Assembly (NCBI GenBank): GCA_964019425.1 | Contig: OZ025817.1 | Coordinates: 986,350 to 1,050,349, forward strand | Reading direction: 5' to 3' | Length of the DNA: 64,000 nt | Origin: Flectonema sp. DT1601 | Lineage: Eukaryota; Euglenozoa; Diplonemea; Diplonemida; Diplonemidae | Part shown: positions 30,601 through 39,860 of the stretch, in pieces | Numbering within the stretch: the stretch's first letter is position 1 | How the letters are laid out: each line of letters opens with the position of its first letter | The notes under the pieces: generated by a model | Told to the model about the DNA's origin: nothing | Databases searched by the model: none | What the model saw: the letters and a program-made list of their open reading frames with translations, nothing else | Program-made: the position numbers and the translations under genes

Positions 30601-31289
30601 ATGACTCAGTTAAATGAAGCAGACCTTCAGCTCGCTAAGGAGATGGACATCACTGCCATCCCAAAGTTGGAGCAGCACCTTGCTGATCAGGTATGTTATT
30701 GGGGTTTATGGAAAAGAAGAAAAAAAAAAAAAAAAAAAAAAAACAGATCGCTGACGAATCCTTTGACTTGGAAGCGAATCTCGCACTTTTGAAACTTTAT
30801 CAATTCTACCCGTCAAAGATGCAGAACATTACTACCGTTCAGCAAGTGCTGATGCTCGCTCTTCAGGACCTTCCATCAAACGCTTTCGTGTTGTCGACAT
30901 ACCTCCTGAACGACAAAGTTCGTGAGACGAAGGAAATCCAAACTATTCTTTCTGCTCACTCACTTCTAGAGGAATGTAGGTTTAAAGAGTTTTGGGTATC
31001 AGCTGAGTTCAAACATTTGACCGAGTTGATGTCTTCGTTGACCAAATTCACCTCCTCAATCAGAGAATTCGCATTTAATGTATTGGCTGCCTCACACCAG
31101 AGATGTGAGAAGTCTCTCGCTGAGGAAGTTTTGAACCTCACCAACCAACAGTTGGTACTCTTCTTAAAGAGAAAGTCTGTTACTATCGATGGTGAGGTTA
31201 TTACCTTCCCTCTCACTGAATTCAACCAGCGTAGAGCACAGGAAGTCCAATCCAGCATACAGGTGGGATACGTCGCTCGTATTTTCTAG
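30601..31289 (+). CDS. EIF3K: Eukaryotic translation initiation factor 3 subunit K (two exons)
   Basis: Exon 1 is 30601-30690 and exon 2 is 30747-31289. The 56-nt intron starts GTATGT, contains an A run of over 20 and ends AAACAG. Splicing gives LADQIADESFDLEANLALLK, matching the eIF3k core (human: DLEANLAVLKLYQFNP). KLYQFYP, the QILL-like VLMLALQDLP, the ECRFKEFW segment and a C-terminal winged-helix region (LNLTNQQLVLFLKRK) are all in place, about 210 residues in total. eIF3k sits at the edge of the eIF3 complex on the 40S ribosome. The stop at 31289 lies just after a possible GTGGGA donor, so an alternative C-terminal exon is not excluded. Confidence 0.93.
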
Positions 31290-32133
31290 TTCCGTTTGAA
31301 GTGTACCCTAAACAGGTACTTTACTTCACAATCCAACACTCTTCTTGAAGAGAAGGTCGACGGTGTGTTGGTATTTGTCCGGCTAACTTTAGCCTCTTTT
31401 ATTATAATTAATGTTTCATGACATTCGGTCGTTTTTTTTTCTTTTTCGACCGAATTAGAAAAGATTGTAGCAACTCGCGAGATGAACTCTGCTATCTTTT
31501 ATTCAACTTATTGAAGAAGAGATGCACTGCAATGAGAAACCTGAATCTGTCTCCACGGGTTCCGCCCTGGGAAACCAGGTGTGTCAGTCCTTTTGAGGTG
31601 CTGGGGTTTGCAAAACGGGTGACTTCATTCGTTTTGGTAGGCTGGCTTTGAATCCCCGAACAAGAAAATAAGCGACGGCAAACATCAACCAGAAAAAAGA
31701 ACTAAAATTAACGAAGATGAGAAAGAAGGGGAAAATGAAGCAAGAAAAAGAAAAAAAGAAAAAAAAGTGTTTTCCCAACCCCCTCCGAACCAATCTGATT
31801 GCTGTTGCTACAATTATGTTACAAGTATTGCCCCAACGAAGGATTTTTTAAACAATTCTTTTTTGTGGAGATGTGTTCCCAGTTAGGTAAAGGAAGCCGT
31901 CAACCAAACAGTGTCGTATCAAGTATCCCTTCCCTTGAAGATCTCATCAAAAAAAGAAAAAGAAAAAGTTCGTTTTACAATAGCAAGACATATTATCAAA
32001 ACTTACTAACGTTTACTTCTTTTACAACAACAGTTCACATTCCTGAGTAGTAGCTGGTTGTTAGTCGGTGAATGTAATTGTTAGAGGAAGTCAACACTAC
32101 CAATACTTTTTAAAGCTTCAATTTAATACAAAA
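31290..32133 (+). other. Spacer with a GC-richer block, no clear gene
   Basis: About 31520-31660 is less AT-rich than its surroundings (around CCACGGGTTCCGCCCTGGG and GGTGCTGGGGTTTGC) and could form stems, but I see no tRNA, snRNA or conserved protein. The rest is A-rich, with TTTACAACAACAG as the acceptor region of the next gene. Confidence 0.4.
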
Positions 32134-32493
32134 ATGGCAAGAAGAATGGGATTGGATGACATGAGAAGAGGTGGTCTCGGTGAGAATAAGTGGGATGCGA
32201 TGCCTTTTTACCAGAAAGTAAACCATTTATTTGGTAAAGCGATTGCTCAGGTGGAGACACACGTGTCAAGCTGGTTTGCGATCGTATTTTTGATTCTGTT
32301 TCTTCACAAAGACAGCGACCCTCAGTTGGGATGGATTCAAGCCAGAATTAAACTGATCGCCCAATTCTTGCAGGTACGTAATTGTTTTCATTCCTTCCAA
32401 CCATACCTCTTAATCTCTTAATGGTGCTATGTCTACATCTTATTAACAAAAAAACAGGCGCTCATCCCTATTCCAAGTGGCTTAATCGCCTAG
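32134..32493 (+). CDS. Small single-span membrane protein (two exons)
   Basis: Exon 1 is 32134-32373 and exon 2 is 32458-32493. The 84-nt intron starts GTACGT and ends AAAAAAACAG. The join adds ALIPIPSGLIA to ...KLIAQFLQ, giving 91 residues. The N-terminus is charged (ARRMGLDDMRRGG), followed by an amphipathic part and one hydrophobic helix (SWFAIVFLILFL, ~47-58), then a hydrophobic tail. The family is not recognised. It could be a small subunit of an ER or mitochondrial membrane complex. Confidence 0.65.
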
Positions 32494-33015
32494 ATACCAT
32501 CGACCAGAGAGAGGCAGGCTATTCTAAGTAGTAGCCATCAGATATTATGATATGGTGAGCAGATCATTAGTTGTGAACGAAAACAGTTTCGGAACATGAC
32601 GATCAGTGATTTCACTGAGTGATTCAATACACTATCGAGGCAATCTGTTGCTTATTGTGATTGCTGGTACCTGTTGAGAACTTTATCCAGCCGATTTGCG
32701 TATTGTTCGTCCACATCCTTCCCCCAGGATTGGTGGCAAAAAAAGTATGAAGACTAACAAATAAAAAAAAAAAAAAAAAAAAAAAAAAGAAAAAGGAAGT
32801 GTTTTCAATTCAGTCAAAATATTAGAAAGAAACAAAAATCAGACCCCTAAGTGGGGTTAGGATCAATTCGTTGTTTGTATTTGTGAAATTGTTGTGGTTG
32901 CCTTACCTTTTTTATAATCAGGAAGCAACAAACTAAATCTATTGGAAGTAAACAGCCCATCCACATAATTGATTTCTAAGATTATAATATCATCTTATTA
33001 TTGTTTACAGTGAAT
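32494..33015 (+). other. Spacer without gene
   Basis: It contains a ~28-base A run near 32763 and no coding sequence. TTATTGTTTACAG just before the next start is a good acceptor. Confidence 0.6.
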
Positions 33016-33418
33016 ATGGAAGGATGGTGGAGAAGTCTGTTTGGTTTCCGAAGTAAGCCTGTCTCAGGTAACAAGACCGATTCATCTACGATAGGACGTG
33101 TGATAAAAGATACTTTCGACGCTAACAAGATCGGAGCGGATCTGGAACCCGGCCTTGAGCGGTGGAAAGAAGTAAACAATGAATGGCGAAAGGACGACAA
33201 TGACTTCACCGCCAGCGATCAAAAACACAAACTTGACGTGTCTGGTATTTCTGACGTATGTAATTACTTTCTACAATGCAAAGCAAACAAAACAACACAA
33301 ACAACAAACAACAAACAACAAACAGTGTTTAATATCAAACATTCCCTTCTCTAAACCAATTCGATTATCCGATATGATTGGAATCCTAACTGAGGTTTGG
33401 TCAGAAGATGGCCTTTGA
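33016..33418 (+). CDS. DUF4050 / Gag1-like clamp domain protein (two exons)
   Basis: Exon 1 is 33016-33255 and exon 2 is 33326-33418. The 70-nt intron begins GTATGT and ends CAACAAACAG. The splice (phase 0) gives ...DVSGISD then CLISNIPFSKPIRLSDMIGI and LTEVWSEDGL, then stop, for 110 residues. The ending I-x-L-x-D-M-[IV]-x-x-L-x-[DE]-[VI]-W-x-[ED]-[ED]-G-L, together with LERWKEVNNEWRK upstream, fits my memory of the small DUF4050 family (Gag1-like clamp; plant and yeast members of unclear role). The start is the ATG just after a GTTTACAG acceptor. The family call is by motif only. Confidence 0.7.
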
Positions 33419-33895
33419 GTTCAGACATGCTATTGACGTTGAGATTCTTATTACTTGACTGAATGGTAGTTTATATATCCGACCATTGCTAGTCTTCTAT
33501 TTCAATGGAGGTAACCCTCAGAGGTTATACGGCTCTCTCTGCGAGTTTAGAAAAAAAAAAAAAAAAAAAAAAAAGATCTTAAAGTACTTTTTTTTCCCCC
33601 CAAAAAAAAAAGAAATTCACAGCCAGCATACTAGTGATGTGGACAATTGTTACAATAAACAAAAGGCGAGTAATATCGTTTTTTTTCTGTGATGAAAGGT
33701 TTCTTTTTTTTTTTTTTTTTTTTTTGTTGAGATTGTTGTTGTTCAGATTACTGTAACTTCGAATATAATAAGTAATGCCTGAAAACATTACTTAACATTT
33801 GTATATATACTGCTCGCCTTCTAGCGTGACGGGTCTACTTGCTTTAATGAGGAGAATGAATTGTGGCAACCGGTTGCTACAAATGAGATGTTTTC

Positions 33896-33928
<33 letters not shown>

Positions 33929-34104
33929 TTGTTGTCTTCTTTCCCCCTCATTTTTTTAATAGTGAAGGAGCACTCTGTGATTTTTTTGCTTTCTAAAGGA
34001 ATAGCAATCTGAAAAAAAAATAGCGGTGCTGTTTCTATTTTATTGAGTTATGCTGTGATGGTCGAAACCGCACCCTAGCAGTACGGTGCTTGTGGATGAA
34101 AACA

Positions 34105-34146
<42 letters not shown>

Positions 34147-34541
34147 GCCAAAGACTACTGACAAGTCGGGTGGTGAAATTTCTAACGCTGCCCAACTTTT
34201 ACAAAGCAACCCCTCTGACACTTGCGAAACCTGTTATCCCGATCTGTCTTTGGTTTCTGAAATAAAAAAACTGAAATAAACTCCTAATCGTTAGTTATTG
34301 CCTTCAACATATCACCCTTTCAAACAGGTTACAATGATATAATTAGTCTTACAATGAACTTTTTTTTTTCATCTCCTAGAAATGTTTTACGGGAGAAAAG
34401 AGAATTTGCAGCAGCGTGACGTTAGCACCTTTGCTTTATGGACTTAAATAAAAATAAAAGTGTGAAAATTATATAATGGATTTTCCCCCCCCAACTCAAG
34501 TCTATGTGAAACTTTGAGGAAAAAAGAATAAATAAATAATT
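33419..34541 (+). other. Spacer with homopolymers and one orphan exon-like segment
   Basis: This holds T runs of 20-27 bases and an A run, with no full gene. From an AAATTTAG acceptor at 34144 a frame is open to a TAA at 34279 (45 codons: SPKTTDKSGGEISNAAQLL ... SLVSEIKKLK). Its codon use looks protein-like. It would splice in phase 0 to the exon ending at 33255 as an alternative 3' exon, or it may be spurious. Confidence 0.4.
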
Positions 34542-36000
34542 ATGCGGAGTACACAAGGAAGACTGTTTATATTTATGTTGATTGTATTATCGTTGGTTAT
34601 GGTGTGTGGTTTGTTACTTTGGTTCTATGTGTCATGTTTTCTCAAACAAAAAAAATTCACGAAAAAAACAAAACACAAAAAACAAGTAACAGATCAGCTT
34701 CCTTTCCCTCCTTCGCCGTGTGCAGTCTCTCGAGGGACAAGTCAGCCTCTTGAATGGAGCGTCTGATTCACGACGTCGAATTGAATCACATAAACAGATA
34801 CGAGAATCGTTGAGTAACGCAAAGTCAGATCAAAGTATTGAAAATGACTTACAAAATACAGCAAATCCCATTCCTGTTGAGAGAATTAAGAAACGAAAGT
34901 CGTCAAAAACACCGAAAGCAACAAAAGTAGAATACGACGACACCGATTCAAAATGGTCGCTCTTGCAACGATTTGGTCTTTTGTCAGAAAAAGATTATTT
35001 AAAAAAGAAAGATGACAGCAAGAGTTGGATTGTTAAGAGTGAGTACTTCGCTCATATTGCAAACCCGGAATCTTACCTTTCGATGAAAGAAGTAAATTGG
35101 GAGATTCCAAAAGTAAAGCAGGCAGCGTACCCTCAATTCCCGAAAAAGACTGACAAGCGATACTTTGAAGGATACAAATATCCCAAACCTCACCCATGTC
35201 CTGGTTCACCTTACGAATGTAACGGAAATGGAGTTTGTGACTACAAGAGAGGTGTGTGCAGGTGTGTACCTCCATACACTGGTTGGGAGTGTTCAGTGAA
35301 GATGACTGTCAGTAATAAAAAGATAATAACAAATGACTTCACGCAGGAGGAATGTCTGGATCAGAAGATCTACGCACCGAGTGCGGAGAAGTGGGATGCT
35401 CGCACAGAAGAAAGATGCAGAAATATGAACGACACAAATGGGATGTGGTTGGGACTCACAAAGAAGATCAGTAAAGTAATTGCACTCAGCATAGCCACAA
35501 CACTTGGTGTTGAACCTGGTAGTAAAGTTTTAGATATCGGAATGGGTTGTGGAGACTTGTCTGAATTTATAAAAGAAAAGGTCGACGTTGATCTTTACGG
35601 AATCGACTATTCAGCTGCAGCTGTAAAATATGTTCGCGAACGCCACAAGGGAACTTTCTGCGTTGCAGATGTGCGAGAGTTGGACTTCATTCCGACTGCT
35701 TCGATCGATTTCGCATTTGAGAACGGTGTGTTCTCTGTGACACGAGACCGACACTGTGAGACCTATAAGAATGTTATTCGTTCTCTTCGCCCCGGTGGTA
35801 CTCTCTTAGTAATGCAAACTCACACAAACTGGCATCCTGTGAAGTGTTGGCAGAATATTAAAATGCAGTCTATTGAAGCTTGTCTCTCCCACCTTGGAGT
35901 TCGTATGGAATACATCCTCACGAGGGACATAACTGGAGGAGAGTACGACAGCTACTGTGCGGGAGAAACTTATTCAGCTCTGTTCACAAAACAAAACTGA
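34542..36000 (+). CDS. Membrane-anchored EGF-like + SAM methyltransferase protein
   Basis: Exon 1 is 34542-34685 and exon 2 is 34726-36000. The proposed 40-nt intron starts GTAACA and ends GTGTGCAG; both joins are phase 0 (472 residues). An N-terminal uncleaved helix (FIFMLIVLSLVMVCGLLLWF, ~9-33) suggests a type II protein. A basic stem follows. Then comes an EGF-like module, CPGSPYECNGNGVCDYKRG followed by CRCVPPYTGWEC (~206-237, six Cys), and a class I methyltransferase with motif I VLDIGMGCGDL (~315), acidic loop YGIDYSAAAVKY, and post-I IDFAFENGVFS, RSLRPGGTLLVM. The EGF module predicts a lumenal or extracellular side, so the enzyme would act in the Golgi/ER lumen on glycans, lipids or secreted protein. 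The intron is shorter than its neighbours and less certain. Confidence 0.8.
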
Positions 36001-36201
36001 TGAGTAGCTTGAGATCTAATTAAATACTTTTATGGGATGCACTAAGACTGTAGTCTCTTATGTTACAACATAACAAGTTGTTGAAAATCGTCTGTCGTAA
36101 AAACCGTTTCTGTTACAATACAGCATACTTAACATGGTTTATTAAGTAGAAGCTCCTGACTGCTAAACGTCTGTTGTGAGTCCCTTAAGCTTGTTGTAGC
36201 A

Positions 36202-39200
36202 ATGTGGAGAAGGGTGAGCAGGAGACGAATTTCTTCAACAGGCTCTGCTAGTTTGAGAGATCGATTGCATTCGGTGTTTGCTGACTCATACAGCGACAGG
36301 CGTTGTATTGGTGTCACTGGGACTGAAACAGAAATTAAATGGATGAAATACGGTGAAATTTGGGAAAAGGCGGAGGCTCTCTCGAAGTCGTTAAATGTTT
36401 GCGATAAGTGTGTTGGCATATTTGGTGGGAATTCAGAGAATTGGATAATTACCGACTTAGCCTGCGTCATTGCTGGAGTTGTTTCTGTACCAGTGCCGCC
36501 ATCGATTAGCAGTCAAGAACTTGGGGGGTTTGTAAATAGATTTTGCATCGGACAAATAGTTGTCACTGATAGTTCAGCTGCTTTGAAACTTCGTAGCGTA
36601 CGTCTTGTTGATGAAGTAAAGTTAGTTAACTTCGCTACTGGGATCACACCCAGTGATATCAGTAAGAGAGTAAATGAACCTCTTCAGAAGTTTTTTACAA
36701 TTCTCACAACATCGGGAACTTCAGGGTTGCCAAAGGGTGTTCCGTACACGTGCGAGTCGTGGCTTCGAAGTACATCAAAGATATATATTGATACACAAAA
36801 GTATCCCATTGATCCAACTCCAGAACCAGCCTTCCTGGTCAGAGTTTGCTACCAGCCGCTACATCACATTACTGAACGCCACCAGTTGTTTACGACGTTC
36901 TTCAATGGAGGTGAAACCTTTGTAATCACAGAGGGGTTTCAGGGGGACGACTTCTTCACCCTCGTTCAACGAGTCGCACCAACAGTGTTTTCAGGTACAG
37001 TTGGACTTTTTAGACTCGCAATAGAATACGCAGCAAGAAAAGGTAACGTTAAGATATTTGGTGAAAGGGTTCACACAATAATGTGTGGTGCTGGAACACT
37101 TTCACAGAGTGACGAGCTGCAGCTCGCCATAGCCAGCAGTCCAGAAACTATAATTACTGGGTACGGATCGACCGAGTTTGGAAATATTGCTTTACGATTT
37201 TATAAACCTCAGTCGGAACAAGTCTTTTCAGAAGACCCATTTCCCCTCACAATATCTCCTGACGTTGAATTGAAGCAGATTGAAACTGAGCAGTGCGAGA
37301 AATCGAATTCCTACACCGAAGGAGAAGCAGTCGTTAGAAGACGAATAATAAATGACACCCTGGGTGAATTTAGCGGTTACTTACGTAGCGCAGAGGACGT
37401 CAGAAATGTCATTTTCTCCTCCCTGGATTCTGAAAGACCTGATTCAGAGTTCTCATCATGGTATGCCACAGGAGACATTGTACGGAGGGCTGTTGGTTCA
37501 GATAATATTGCTGTGGTTGGTCGAGTGAGTTCCAGTGTCAAGCTTGCGAACGGAACTTTCTTTGTGCCTGAACGTGCGGAAAAGGTACTTCATTACTCGC
37601 CGATGATTATAAAAGCGATCGTGACTGTTTCGAATGGTATTCCTTATGCTTTGTTACAAGTTACGAAAGAAATATTTTCTGATGAACAACGTCACGAAAT
37701 CCTTCATCGAGAGATTGCCTGGGTTCAGTCTGCCCGCGGATTACAACCGCTGGAACGAGTTTCTAGAATCTTGAAAGTTTTTTCTGAATCACCAGCTGGA
37801 CTGACGGGACCAACAGGAAGTCCACAACGCAAAAAAGTACAGAATTTCGTAGAAGATATTGTAAGTACTTCAAAGAAGAACTACGACGTGCTACTTGACA
37901 ACAAGGAAGTTGAGTCATTGGTATTACACTTCGAACAAACTCTTAAATTCTCGAGTGGCGAGATTTACAACAACGCGGCTTTGCGTTCGTATTCATTTTC
38001 AGAATTAGGAGGTGATTCATTACTTGCGATGAGATTCATACAGAAATTAGACTCCGAGATGCGAGACAAACTATCGCATCCTTCGGGTCAGCAATCACTC
38101 TTTGAGGAGCTGGTTAAGTGTGGAGTTACTTTGGAAGAATTAATTATTCGATTGAGGAAAATTATAAAATACACAAAAACTCAAGAGAGTGACTGTACTC
38201 ATACTTCATTGTGCGCTCGCGGAAGGAAATCAAGAAGTAAAAAACTCAAAAGCCTCATAACCGAACACAGTGAGGTACTTCGAGAGTTAACAAGATCGCA
38301 ACCTGAGGCATCCGACAGCGCAATCATACTGACGGGAGCAACTGGGTTTATTGGAGTACACCTCCTTCATGAGATTATAATGAACGCAACTGAAGGCACG
38401 GTTGTGAATTGTGTTGGCATTCGTGCGGAGAACAACACAACTGCAAAGCATCGACTTCTTGACCAACTTCACAGAGCTGGCCTTGACACTACCAACATGA
38501 AGATAAAGATAAATGCTTTCTGTGGCGACATACGCGCCCCATTATTTGGTCTCCCCGATGAAGATATTAAAACTATTTATAATTCAAACATCATTTCCAT
38601 TATCCATTGCGCTGCAGTAGTTAACTTCATATCACCTGTTGAGGAGTTGTTTCATACGAATGTTACCAGCACGATGCATACTTTGACTTTCGCAGCTGCC
38701 TTTTCAGAGGCGCAGGATAGTACCATTAAATACACGTTTGTTTCATCCACTGATGCAGCAAAGGCAACAGAGGAAGGAGCTTCTGGCTACGCAAAAACGA
38801 AGCTGATGTGTGAGCAGTTGATCAAAGACGTTGAAGTGAATCGTGTCATTGCACGTTCTGTGCGCTTTCCCTTGGTTGGCCCCAATACTGTCACAGGATG
38901 CTGCCAACCAAATGATTGGATAGTTAGATGTATTCAGGGAGTGGTGTGGTCTGGAAAGGTCCCAGCAGTTGGGACATACTTTCCTGGGTTTGTGCCTGTG
39001 GATGTTGCTGTTGAGAAAATGTTTAGAGGTTTGCCCCTCCCGGAGCTCACATTTTGGAATTGGAAAACAATTCAAACGACACTTAGCTCCGCAGGATATT
39101 TTATAGAAGTCGTTCCGATTGAAATATTCTCAGAAGCAGTTCTTTCGGACAACAAGAATCCCTTTTGTTTATTATGGAAACCACCTACTGGCAACACCAG

Positions 39201-39303
39201 TGCTGGGGAAACAATCGATGACTCCCTTCAAAGCACACAGCGGTGTGTTGCATATCTTCGCAAGCTTGCTTTTCTTCCACCTGCGAATGTCTTTCGTCAG
39301 TAA
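36202..39303 (+). CDS. Carboxylic acid reductase-like enzyme (adenylation - carrier - reductase)
   Basis: 1033 residues without introns. The adenylation (AMP-binding) domain spans ~30-530 with the P-loop TTSGTSGLPKG (~170), ITGYGSTEFGN (~325) and WYATGDIVRR (~425). The phosphopantetheine carrier domain is ~570-650 with ELGGDSLLAM; its Ser (~606) is the attachment site. The thioester-reductase domain (~700-1000) has the NAD(P) motif LTGATGFIG (~709) and the SDR-type YAKTK (~860). This order matches carboxylic acid reductases and aminoadipate-reductase relatives: ATP activates an acid, the carrier arm holds the thioester, NADPH reduces it to the aldehyde. No condensation domain precedes it, so it is CAR-like, not a peptide synthetase. 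The substrate is unknown; a fatty or aromatic acid is likely. A partner phosphopantetheinyl transferase is not in the window. Confidence 0.9.
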   Translation: MWRRVSRRRISSTGSASLRDRLHSVFADSYSDRRCIGVTGTETEIKWMKYGEIWEKAEALSKSLNVCDKCVGIFGGNSENWIITDLACVIAGVVSVPVPPSISSQELGGFVNRFCIGQIVVTDSSAALKLRSVRLVDEVKLVNFATGITPSDISKRVNEPLQKFFTILTTSGTSGLPKGVPYTCESWLRSTSKIYIDTQKYPIDPTPEPAFLVRVCYQPLHHITERHQLFTTFFNGGETFVITEGFQGDDFFTLVQRVAPTVFSGTVGLFRLAIEYAARKGNVKIFGERVHTIMCGAGTLSQSDELQLAIASSPETIITGYGSTEFGNIALRFYKPQSEQVFSEDPFPLTISPDVELKQIETEQCEKSNSYTEGEAVVRRRIINDTLGEFSGYLRSAEDVRNVIFSSLDSERPDSEFSSWYATGDIVRRAVGSDNIAVVGRVSSSVKLANGTFFVPERAEKVLHYSPMIIKAIVTVSNGIPYALLQVTKEIFSDEQRHEILHREIAWVQSARGLQPLERVSRILKVFSESPAGLTGPTGSPQRKKVQNFVEDIVSTSKKNYDVLLDNKEVESLVLHFEQTLKFSSGEIYNNAALRSYSFSELGGDSLLAMRFIQKLDSEMRDKLSHPSGQQSLFEELVKCGVTLEELIIRLRKIIKYTKTQESDCTHTSLCARGRKSRSKKLKSLITEHSEVLRELTRSQPEASDSAIILTGATGFIGVHLLHEIIMNATEGTVVNCVGIRAENNTTAKHRLLDQLHRAGLDTTNMKIKINAFCGDIRAPLFGLPDEDIKTIYNSNIISIIHCAAVVNFISPVEELFHTNVTSTMHTLTFAAAFSEAQDSTIKYTFVSSTDAAKATEEGASGYAKTKLMCEQLIKDVEVNRVIARSVRFPLVGPNTVTGCCQPNDWIVRCIQGVVWSGKVPAVGTYFPGFVPVDVAVEKMFRGLPLPELTFWNWKTIQTTLSSAGYFIEVVPIEIFSEAVLSDNKNPFCLLWKPPTGNTSAGETIDDSLQSTQRCVAYLRKLAFLPPANVFRQ

Positions 39304-39698
39304 CTGTTACACTTTGATATTTGATTGTCCAGTAAGCATTCCTAAATAAGTCTTTCTCAGAACTACACTAAAATGTTAATCGATTCCTTGCTTTAGTTTT
39401 ACTTAATTAGACAACTAATCACAAACATGCATTGGAGATACCACTTGTTGTTACAATTGTTAATTAGATGGTCATGACGCAGTACTATTTAAGGTTGTTA
39501 TCCACCACCTTAATAAACCTTGAATGTCTAAAATAATAACAAATCAAAAGCATTTCGAAAATGTTTTCTGCAATTCCTCTATTGGAACCTTCGTAATACA
39601 ATAAAGCTTTGCTCAACAGTAAATCAAGATGGCAGTTGTATTTCGTGTAAATTTTGCATTCATTTGTGTAGTTTTGTTAATATAGTGCGAGAGAGATC
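39304..39698 (+). other. Spacer without gene
   Basis: An AT-rich 3' UTR/spacer between the reductase and the PLC leader. It contains AATAAA-like words near 39513 and 39599 but no coding sequence. Confidence 0.55.
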
Positions 39699-39835
39699 AT
39701 TCTTTTATCAGTTTTTATTTTTATCATTATTTAGGTGATTGAAGCAATATTGATAACAAGGATTCCGAGGTGAGTATTCAATGAGGTTGTGTTTCCACAA
39801 ATCATGATGTTTCCTCTGTTTATATTTCTAAAACG
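39699..39835 (+). repeat. Duplicated 5'-leader block, copy 1
   Basis: A 137-bp block immediately upstream of the PLC gene, repeated at 42721-42855 with only a few indels and substitutions. It contains ATTATTTAG/GTGATTG (acceptor-like), CCGAG|GTGAGT (donor-like) and the start of the leader intron. It is therefore probably a 5' UTR exon plus intron of the PLC gene. Confidence 0.8.
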
Positions 39836-39860
39836 TGTGCAGGTAATTTCCAAGAAAAAA

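Noticed and set aside
31600-31660. tRNA-like GGCTTTGAATCCCC word
   Set aside because: The loop does not fit GGTTCRANYCC and no matching acceptor stem or anticodon arm can be folded by eye.
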